A DNA stretch of 28,758 nt, taken from assembly GCA_050730755.1 (NCBI GenBank), contig JBOHNR010000011.1:1-28758 (forward strand), in the 5' to 3' direction. Below the pieces are notes generated by a model. The model made no database searches and was not told where the DNA came from. It saw only the letters and a list, made by a program, of their open reading frames with translations. This document shows positions 22,710 through 28,758 of the stretch, piece after piece. Each line of letters begins with the position of its first letter. The first letter of the stretch is position 1. The stretch comes from CAVPPA01 sp050730755. GTDB taxonomy: Bacteria; Patescibacteriota; Saccharimonadia; Saccharimonadales; UBA4665. A program made the position numbers and the translations under genes.

Positions 22710-24470
22710 TTAGAGGACACGAGCGACGGTTTCACGGCGGAAGAATTCTAAATGGTCGCCCTCTTTTAGGTCAATACGGGAATTTGTCTTGAAGCTTACA
22801 CCACATAGCTCTCCCTCGAATACTTCCTTCGCGTCAGCAGAGCTTCGTTTTAGGCTAGCTACTTCCGCTTCTGCTAGTTTCTCGTCATTACGTACAACTG
22901 CTACTAGTGCTGGCATTGTTAGTTTGCCCTTAGTAACCTCACCACCACAAATTACTTCAGTTTTCGTTGTTTTAAAAATAGCTCGAACTACTAAACGACC
23001 GAGTTCTGTTTCAACTACTTCAGGGCTGAGCAACGCTCTAAGTTCTTCTTTAGCGTCTTCGAGCAACTCATATATGATATTGAATAATCTAATTGATACG
23101 TTTTGTCGACCGGCAGCTTGCCGAATGTTACTTTGCATAGTAACGTTGAAACCGTAAATGATAGCTTTGCTAGTATGGGCCATGTATAAGTCATTTTCGG
23201 TAACAGGTCCTATGCCGGTATCTACAATTCTAATGGCTACTTCCTCTGTATCTAATGTCTTTAAACTGTCACTGACTGAAGTCAGAGAGCCCTGAGTATC
23301 GGCTTTTATAACTACGTTTAGCTCATTTGTTTCGTTGCTTCGTTTTATCATTCGCAATAGCTCACTGCTAGTAACACCGTGAGTCCTAGGGACTTTAGCT
23401 TTTTGCTGGACATTTTCTTCGGCTAGCGCCCGTGCTTCTTTTTCAGTCTTGACGGCTAAAAATTCTTCACCGAAATCTGGTAGAATTTTAAAACCTGTCA
23501 TTATAACAGGAGTCGAAGGGCTTGCTTCTTTAATCGGGTTACTATTAGTAGATTCTAGATTACGCAGCTTGGCATAAGTAGCGCCGGCAACTACAAAATC
23601 ACCTTTTCGTAATATTCCTGACTCAATCAGTCCATGAGCCATTGGTCCCCTACCTTGCTCAATATGTGCCTCTATGATAAGTCCCTTTGCTGGAAAATCA
23701 GTCTCAGCTCGTAAATCGTCAACATCAGCTGCTAGCAAAATTATATCTAGCAATTCTTTAATTCCATCGCCTGTTTTAGCGCTTAATTCGACTGCAATAA
23801 TTTCACCACCCCACTCTTCAATTAATAGATTTTGATCAGAGAGTTGCTGTTTTACTCTGTTAGGGTCAGCCCCAGTTTTATCGATTTTATTAATAGCTAC
23901 TATTATCCGGACACCAGCGTTGCGGGCAAATCGAATAGCTTCTATAGTCTGGGGCTTAACTCCGTCATCAGCTGCTACTACAATAATGGCAATATCTGTC
24001 AGATGAGCGCCGTGCTCACGAATAGCCGCAAAAGCTTCATGACCAGGCGTGTCAAGAAAAGTAATTTTGCGATTATTATGCTCGATTTGATAGGCCGATA
24101 TATGCTGAGTTATGCCACCTGCTTCATGTTCAGCTACACTTGTACCGCGGATAGCATCAAGGAGCGTTGTTTTACCATGATCGACATGCCCCATAACTGC
24201 GACTACTGGCGGCCTAGGTGAAGCATTGCTGTTAACATTTTTTTTGCGCTTAACTGCTACTGCTTCTGTTTTTTCTTGCTTTTGAAGAGTAACTTCTAGA
24301 CCTAACTCATTAACGATAATTTGAGCTGTATCAAAATCTATCTGCTCGTTAACAGTAACCATTACGCCATTCTTCATAAGCTCGGCTATAAGTCGGCTAA
24401 CCGGTATCATTAATTTGTCGGCTAGAGTGCCAACTGTAATCATATCTTCAATTTCTATCGTCGCTGCCAT
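22710..24470 (-). CDS. infB: Translation initiation factor IF-2
   Basis: The 586-aa GTPase places fMet-tRNA on the 30S subunit. A short N-terminal IF2_N domain (about residues 7-58) and a brief linker precede the G domain: GHVDHGKTT (94-102), DTPGHE (about 138-143), NKID (about 192-195) and SAKTG (about 228-232). Beta-barrel domain II, domain III and the C-terminal fMet-tRNA-binding domain (ending FFRRETVARVL) follow. It is much shorter than E. coli IF-2 because the long N-terminal linker is absent. It lies 53 bp downstream of rpsA on the same strand, probably co-transcribed, and nusA is not beside it. Confidence 0.98.
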   Translation of the reverse strand: MAATIEIEDMITVGTLADKLMIPVSRLIAELMKNGVMVTVNEQIDFDTAQIIVNELGLEVTLQKQEKTEAVAVKRKKNVNSNASPRPPVVAVMGHVDHGKTTLLDAIRGTSVAEHEAGGITQHISAYQIEHNNRKITFLDTPGHEAFAAIREHGAHLTDIAIIVVAADDGVKPQTIEAIRFARNAGVRIIVAINKIDKTGADPNRVKQQLSDQNLLIEEWGGEIIAVELSAKTGDGIKELLDIILLAADVDDLRAETDFPAKGLIIEAHIEQGRGPMAHGLIESGILRKGDFVVAGATYAKLRNLESTNSNPIKEASPSTPVIMTGFKILPDFGEEFLAVKTEKEARALAEENVQQKAKVPRTHGVTSSELLRMIKRSNETNELNVVIKADTQGSLTSVSDSLKTLDTEEVAIRIVDTGIGPVTENDLYMAHTSKAIIYGFNVTMQSNIRQAAGRQNVSIRLFNIIYELLEDAKEELRALLSPEVVETELGRLVVRAIFKTTKTEVICGGEVTKGKLTMPALVAVVRNDEKLAEAEVASLKRSSADAKEVFEGELCGVSFKTNSRIDLKEGDHLEFFRRETVARVL

Positions 24471-24523
24471 GATACCTAGAACATTCCTCTCTCGACTTTA
24501 CGGCTAAATAAACCAGCTTGAGT

Positions 24524-25609
24524 TTATTTTTTCTTAGAAGGTAAAACTGTATCTTTCAAACTCAAGGCAATCTTACGGCCGTCTTTATCGACATCAAGCA
24601 CTTTAAATTTCTTCTTCTCGTTCAGTTGAAATAATTGTTCAGGGTCAACCGCTTCACTGTCACCCATTTCTGATACATGTACCAGCGCTTCAACCGAAGG
24701 ACTAAGCTGAACAAATGCCCCAAATGGCGTAATTCGAGTAATTTTACCTTCAACTGTGTCACCCTTTTTAAAAGCATTTATTTCTGCCAGCCAGGGATCT
24801 TCTGTCATTTGTTTGAGGCTCAGCGAGAGACGGTCTTTATTTATCGCAATGATCTTGGTCTTAATTTTCTCGCCAATTTTAACGTAATTCCGGGGATTAT
24901 CGACTCTTTCCCAAGAAATTTCTGAAATGTGAATAAGCCCTTCGATACCTTCAACGTTTATAAATGCTCCGAAGTCTATAACGCCTGTTACAATACCTTC
25001 AACTACATCGCCAACTTTAAGCTCTGCAAATCGGCTTTGCATATCATCTTTAACGGCCTCTTTCTCTGAAAATATTAATTTATTATCTTTACGGCTAACA
25101 TCAAGGATGCGGACACGCAAAGATTTATTAACTAAACTGTTTAGCTTTTGAAGTATCTCGTCTTTGTCAGCGCCTGAGACTCTAGGATAATGGCCAGCTG
25201 AAAGTTGGGAGACTGGTAAGAATCCACGAATCCCTTCTAGTTCAACTAACAGTCCGCCGCGATTGGCATCGTATGGCGTTACCTCTGCGATCTCTTGGGA
25301 GTCAAAAACGCGTTGTAGTTCGTCCCAACCCCGATCTTTAACGGCTCTTTTCATGCTCAATAAGGCATAACCTTCTTCCATTTCTGGATCAATAACACTT
25401 ACGGTAACTGCTTGACCTACTTCTAACTGCTGAATATGACCAATCTCACGGCGTAATACTACACCCGTGCCATTAGCGCCAAGGTCTACCCAAACCTCAT
25501 ATTTTTTAACAGAGGTAACCACGCCTTCAACTACACTACCGACCATTAGACGTTCAATAGTGCTGTTTTTCAGCAAATCATCCATAGTTATAACAGCGTC
25601 TTTTGTCAT
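24524..25609 (-). CDS. rpsA: 30S ribosomal protein S1 (four S1 domains)
   Basis: The 361-aa protein has four OB-fold S1 repeats: MVGSVVEGVVTSVKKYEVWVDLG, TPYDANRGGLLVELEGIRGFLP, KVGDVVEGIVTGVIDFGAFINVEG and KKGDTVEGKITRITPFGAFVQLSP. It helps the 30S subunit bind mRNA. Four domains, not six, is the short form also found in Gram-positives and reduced genomes. The frame stays open to a TTG at 25699, but I place the start at the ATG 25607-25609 (MTKDAVITMDDLL), because GAGGAGG lies 14 nt upstream of it and the added N-terminus shows no family pattern. The proposed promoter gives a leader of about 95 nt. Confidence 0.93.
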   Translation of the reverse strand: MTKDAVITMDDLLKNSTIERLMVGSVVEGVVTSVKKYEVWVDLGANGTGVVLRREIGHIQQLEVGQAVTVSVIDPEMEEGYALLSMKRAVKDRGWDELQRVFDSQEIAEVTPYDANRGGLLVELEGIRGFLPVSQLSAGHYPRVSGADKDEILQKLNSLVNKSLRVRILDVSRKDNKLIFSEKEAVKDDMQSRFAELKVGDVVEGIVTGVIDFGAFINVEGIEGLIHISEISWERVDNPRNYVKIGEKIKTKIIAINKDRLSLSLKQMTEDPWLAEINAFKKGDTVEGKITRITPFGAFVQLSPSVEALVHVSEMGDSEAVDPEQLFQLNEKKKFKVLDVDKDGRKIALSLKDTVLPSKKK

Positions 25610-25709
25610 ATAGACACTAATTGCCTCCTCAGCAAACGCATTCCGCTTTAGTGGGGACTCAAGCCACTTGTTCGTAACAAAGCCTAGTCTTACCTGCAAC
25701 GTTGCCCTG

Positions 25710-25738
25710 ATTATACCCGTTTATCATCTTGACGTAAA
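25710..25738 (-). promoter_or_regulatory. Promoter of rpsA-infB
   Basis: TTTACG (25733-25738) and a perfect TATAAT (25710-25715) on the minus strand are 17 bp apart. Transcription should start near 25703, about 95 nt before the rpsA ATG. The promoter lies in the divergent space shared with the ROK kinase gene. Confidence 0.65.
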
Positions 25739-25776
25739 GAGAACTAGCAAAAGCTGGTCTATGTTAAACTAAACTT

Positions 25777-26592
25777 ATGTACGCGGGGGTAGACATAGGT
25801 GGCACGAAAACGCTAGTGGCCACACTTGACGATACTGGCATAGTCACTGAAAAAATGAAATTTCCAACACCTTCTAAGTACTCGGATTTTTTAAACCAGC
25901 TTCAAGAAACGGTTAATTCTCTCAAAATAAAAGATTTCAAGGCCGGCTGCATAGCTGTCCCAGGTAAAATAGACCGCAAGCGAGGTATTGGTAAAGATTT
26001 TGGCAATTTAGCTTGGCATGACGTATCTATCCAAGCTGACGCAGAACTAATTTTTCGCTGTCCAATAATTATAGAAAATGACGCTAATCTTGCCGCTCTA
26101 TCTGAATCAATGTTATTGCCAAATGATAAAAAGCTCTTATACGTCACTATTAGCACTGGAATCGGGACTGGATTTATTATTAACCAAAAAATTGATCCAG
26201 AGCTTCAAGATAGCGAAGGCGGTCAAATGCCATTAGAATATAATAATAAGGTGATGGCTTGGGAAGATTTTGCTTCGGGAAGCGCTATCGTTAAACGTTA
26301 CGGCAAAAAAGCCAGTGAGATTACTGAAGAGCAAATCTGGCGACGTATTTCCCACGATCTAGCTGAAGGATTACTAGAGTTAATTGCTATTACTCAACCA
26401 GATATAATAATTATTGGTGGTAGTGTTGGACGTTATTTTGAACGCTATAAAGTGTTCCTGTTAGAGTCACTTAAGAAATACGAGAACCCTTTAGTCCGTA
26501 TTCCAGTACTACAAGAAGCAGCTCGACCAGAAGAAGCTGTCATTTATGGGTGTTTTGATCTAACGAATGAGCGATATGGAACAAATAATTAA
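25777..26592 (+). CDS. ROK-family sugar kinase (glucokinase-like)
   Basis: The 271-aa protein has the ASKHA fold motifs of ROK kinases: phosphate-1 loop DIGGTKT (6-12), the catalytic-Asp region ENDAN (100-104; Asp102), phosphate-2 TISTGIGTGF (about 127-136) and adenosine motif IIIGGSVGRYF (about 211-221). It is a little shorter than typical glucokinases (about 300-320). The CxCGxxGC zinc motif of many ROK proteins is absent; the region reads EGGQMPLEYNNKVMAWEDFASG. The substrate is probably glucose or an amino sugar, but the sequence does not settle this. It overlaps the next gene by 26 bp. A weak -10 (TATGTT/TAAACT) lies 6-11 nt before the ATG and there is no ribosome binding site. Confidence 0.9.
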   Translation: MYAGVDIGGTKTLVATLDDTGIVTEKMKFPTPSKYSDFLNQLQETVNSLKIKDFKAGCIAVPGKIDRKRGIGKDFGNLAWHDVSIQADAELIFRCPIIIENDANLAALSESMLLPNDKKLLYVTISTGIGTGFIINQKIDPELQDSEGGQMPLEYNNKVMAWEDFASGSAIVKRYGKKASEITEEQIWRRISHDLAEGLLELIAITQPDIIIIGGSVGRYFERYKVFLLESLKKYENPLVRIPVLQEAARPEEAVIYGCFDLTNERYGTNN

Positions 26593-27085
26593 AGACTTGC
26601 AACACCGCTACCCTAGTCTTGTCTACAAAGAAGGTAGTACATTTTATTGGTCACCAAAAACTAAAGAGGTTTTTTATTCTGGAAAATCTGATCGACCAGT
26701 CTCAATTTGGTCGCTGCTCCATGAAACAAGTCATGCCTTACTCGAACATACGTCATACAAAACAGATTTCGAACTGCTACGACTAGAGGTCGTAGCCTGG
26801 GAAAGGGCTAAAGAGCTAGCTAGTGAAATCGGTATGACTATAAATGAAAATCATATTCAAGATTGTTTAGATACCTATCGGGATTGGCTTTATGCCCGAA
26901 GTATTTGCCCCTATTGTAGTAATAAAAGCTTGCAACAATCGGATCTAAAGCACTATCGGTGTTTTAACTGTCACGCCGTCTGGAAAGTAACGCCCTCAAG
27001 GTTTTGCCGAGTCTACCGATCAACTAAAAAAGTTAATCAACCCACTACTCTACTGTTCTTTGAGCCCCAGGTGATTCCTAGGTAG
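26567..27085 (+). CDS. Zinc metallopeptidase-like protein with C-terminal zinc ribbon
   Basis: The 172-aa protein carries HETSH (52-56) in SLLHETSHALLEH, the HExxH motif of gluzincins. Glu74 or Glu79 in LRLEVVAWERAKELA is the likely third metal ligand, an arrangement like ImmA/IrrE peptidases. C-terminal pairs CPYC (114-117) and CFNC (132-135) form a zinc ribbon ending HAVWK. No helix-turn-helix is present. ImmA/IrrE proteins often cleave repressors; here the partner is unknown and the zinc ribbon may bind nucleic acid or protein. It overlaps the ROK kinase gene by 26 bp, implying coupled expression. The start could instead be the ATG 9 bp downstream. Confidence 0.75.
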   Translation: MSDMEQIIKDLQHRYPSLVYKEGSTFYWSPKTKEVFYSGKSDRPVSIWSLLHETSHALLEHTSYKTDFELLRLEVVAWERAKELASEIGMTINENHIQDCLDTYRDWLYARSICPYCSNKSLQQSDLKHYRCFNCHAVWKVTPSRFCRVYRSTKKVNQPTTLLFFEPQVIPR

Positions 27086-27128
27086 TGACAACAGTATTAA
27101 AAGGCTTAAGAATTTAGATCATTTATAA

Positions 27129-27158
27129 ATATATCCTCCATTTAAGAGGAGGATATAT
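27129..27158. terminator. Strong hairpin between convergent genes
   Basis: An 11-bp perfect stem (ATATATCCTCC with GGAGGATATAT) with an 8-nt loop lies between the metallopeptidase gene (plus) and the small basic protein gene (minus). It is well placed as a two-way terminator, though neither side has a clean U-run; the minus-strand side is AU-rich (UAUUUAUAAAU). The loop-proximal GGAGG resembles a ribosome binding site but no gene follows. Confidence 0.5.
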
Positions 27159-27160
27159 CA

Positions 27161-27201
27161 GTTATGTGGTCAACAATTTAAGTTGACGCTGATTACATAA
27201 C
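27161..27201 (-). repeat. Stem-loop spanning the stop codon of the small basic protein gene
   Basis: Outer arms GTTATGT (27161-27167) and ACATAAC (27195-27201) enclose inner arms GTCAAC (27169-27174) and GTTGAC (27182-27187). On the minus strand this folds over the end of the small gene, including its stop. It may act as a transcription end or RNA-stabilising hairpin with the one at 27129-27158. Confidence 0.4.
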
Positions 27202-27390
27202 TTTTTTGTTGCGACGCGAGATACGACCGCCGCGAGCACCAGCAACTCGAGCCAATTGACGGTTTGCGTAAAAGCCACCAGTGTGACCTTTTTTGCCGCC
27301 AACAGCGCCAATTTTCGAATAAAAATCAGCACCGTATTTTGCTTTGTTGGTTGCAGCAGCTGCTTTGCCGCCAGCTTTAGTTCCAGCCAT
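27193..27390 (-). CDS. Small basic Gly-rich protein with KGG-like motifs
   Basis: This is a 65-aa, Lys/Arg/Gly/Ala-rich protein. GAVGGKKGHTGGF (about residues 28-40) and GARGGRISRR (about 51-60) resemble the GG-containing motifs of KGG stress-protein repeats, but the match is loose. It has no signal peptide or membrane segment. The high basic charge suggests nucleic acid or ribosome binding. A ribosome binding site (GGGAG, 7-8 nt upstream) fixes the ATG at 27390. A strong promoter about 100 nt upstream and a hairpin in the leader suggest high but regulated expression. The gene is real by these signals; the function is unknown. Confidence 0.75.
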   Translation of the reverse strand: MAGTKAGGKAAAATNKAKYGADFYSKIGAVGGKKGHTGGFYANRQLARVAGARGGRISRRNKKVM

Positions 27391-27436
27391 ATTATTAGTC
27401 TCCCTATTTAATAAATAACTCCGGTATAAAATACAA

Positions 27437-27460
27437 AGGGCCTCGAATTAACGAAACCCT
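27437..27460 (-). terminator. Terminator-like hairpin in the leader of the small basic protein gene
   Basis: The minus-strand RNA AGGGUUUCG pairs over all 9 positions (with two G-U pairs) with CGAGGCCCU around a UUAAUU loop, followed by a U-rich UUGUAUUUAUA. It lies between the promoter at 27488-27516 and the ribosome binding site, so it would act as an attenuator, not as the end of another gene. Confidence 0.5.
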
Positions 27461-27487
27461 CGATCATCTCACAACGGAACTACGCTT

Positions 27488-27516
27488 ATGATAGCATGCT
27501 ATTGTGCTCATGTCAA
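27488..27516 (-). promoter_or_regulatory. Strong promoter of the small basic protein gene
   Basis: Perfect TTGACA (27511-27516), a 17-bp spacer and TATCAT (27488-27493; 5 of 6 matches) on the minus strand. This is the best consensus promoter in the window. The leader is about 90 nt long and holds a terminator-like hairpin. Confidence 0.75.
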
Positions 27517-27628
27517 TCTTATAAACGGATCGTTAACTTCATTTAATACTCACGCAATAAGTACCATAAGCATTATGCTGCTTTATTAAAAACCCGGTAG
27601 TTAAAAAACTAACATTCTAGTCTTAATA

Positions 27629-27659
27629 AAGAAAAGCCCCCTATTCGGAGGCTTTTCTT
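27629..27659 (-). terminator. rRNA operon terminator
   Basis: Directly after 5S rRNA on the minus strand, AAGAAAAGCCUCC pairs with GGGGGCUUUUCUU (one mismatch or wobble) around a short loop, ending in a U-rich run. Position and shape mark it as the intrinsic terminator of the rRNA operon. Confidence 0.8.
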
Positions 27660-27664
27660 ATAAT

Positions 27665-27778
27665 TTGGCACCGTGCTATTTTCCCAGGGGTGAACCCCAA
27701 GTATTGTAGCCGCTGCGAGGCTTAACTGCTGTGTTCGGTACGGGAACAGGTGTTTCCCTCGCGCCAAGGGCACCAAGC
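27665..27778 (-). rRNA. rrf: 5S ribosomal RNA
   Basis: About 114 nt on the minus strand. The 5' UUGGUGCC pairs with the 3' GGUGCCAA (helix I, two wobbles). The central ACACCUGUUCCCGUACCGAA and CAGUUAAGCC segments are characteristic of 5S rRNA. It follows 23S rRNA after a spacer of about 185 nt. Ends are set by the terminal helix and may be off by a few bases. Confidence 0.93.
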
Positions 27779-27962
27779 ATGGTTTTTGTTAACTAATTGG
27801 TATCTAACCTGAATAATACCAACAAGACCAAAACCCTGCATGATGTCCACCAAATCGGCACACTGAGATTAAAGCTGCGACAAAGGAGTGCTTGTTAAGC
27901 ACCAATAACTAGTCAATTGCTCTCTCTGACCCAAGCATCAATATGATACCGAATCAGAGATC
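27779..27962 (-). other. 23S-5S internal transcribed spacer
   Basis: This spacer of about 184 nt contains no tRNA. On the minus strand it has hairpins CUCUGA/UCAGAG, GUGCUU/AAGCAC and UUGGUAU/AUACCAA, plausible processing sites for maturing the two rRNAs. Confidence 0.6.

Positions 27963-28758
<796 letters not shown>

Noticed and set aside
22694..22735. Upstream ATG (22735) for the DUF5663-like gene, overlapping infB
   Set aside because: The segment encodes the TGGTATAAT promoter element and looks non-conserved. The ATG at 22693 fits the leaderless pattern.
25610..25699. N-terminal extension of S1 from a TTG at 25699
   Set aside because: The added 30 residues show no S1-family pattern, and GAGGAGG lies before the ATG at 25609. 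The proposed promoter would put the TTG only a few nt from the transcript start.

Overview
The window looks like chromosome from a reduced-genome bacterium of the candidate phyla radiation, most likely a Candidatus Saccharibacteria (TM7) relative. This is an inference from gene content; no database search was possible. The evidence is a compact gene set dominated by translation, division and nucleotide metabolism; an eukaryote-like (type 2) IleRS; a B12-type (class II) ribonucleotide reductase; a DUF5663-like protein beside infB; giant Ser/Thr/Asn-rich surface proteins; and a self-splicing-type intron inside 23S rRNA. TGA is used as an ordinary stop.

Layout, left to right. 1-5739 (minus): two large membrane-anchored surface proteins. 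One is cut by the left edge and carries the start of a Kelch repeat. The other has 1466 aa, with an LVIVD beta-propeller and YadA-like head repeats. 5740-6094 is an AT-rich intergenic region. 6095-9397 (minus): rplU and ileS, the latter behind a T-box leader (about 9411-9672). 9740-13552 (minus): nrdR, class II RNR and a cysteine-free thioredoxin-fold protein, with two NrdR-box-like sites at the promoter. 13694-16360 (minus): ftsA and ftsZ, each with its own promoter. 16419-18399 (minus): rpsU, yqeY, adk and map, tightly packed or overlapping. 18443-18733 (minus): a small winged-helix regulator, divergent from priA-def-fmt (18841-22316, plus). 22334-25609 (minus): rpsA, infB and a DUF5663-like gene. 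25777-27085 (plus): a ROK-family sugar kinase overlapping a zinc metallopeptidase with a zinc ribbon. 27193-27390 (minus): a small basic Gly-rich protein with a structured leader. 27629-28758 (minus): rRNA terminator, 5S rRNA and the 3' part of 23S rRNA, interrupted by a 306-nt group I intron at the position equivalent to E. coli 2593.

How it fits together. Most genes serve making and maturing proteins: rRNA, S1, S21, L21, IF-2, IleRS, formyltransferase, deformylase and methionine aminopeptidase. The rest serve division (FtsA/FtsZ), replication restart (PriA) and nucleotide supply (Adk, RNR). Regulation is unusually readable. There is a tRNA-sensing T-box on ileS, NrdR boxes on the RNR operon, and several genes whose -10 hexamer lies so close to the ATG that the mRNA should be leaderless or nearly so. 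The most notable signals are the 23S group I intron, the ileS T-box, the leaderless-type promoters and the mosaic surface adhesin.
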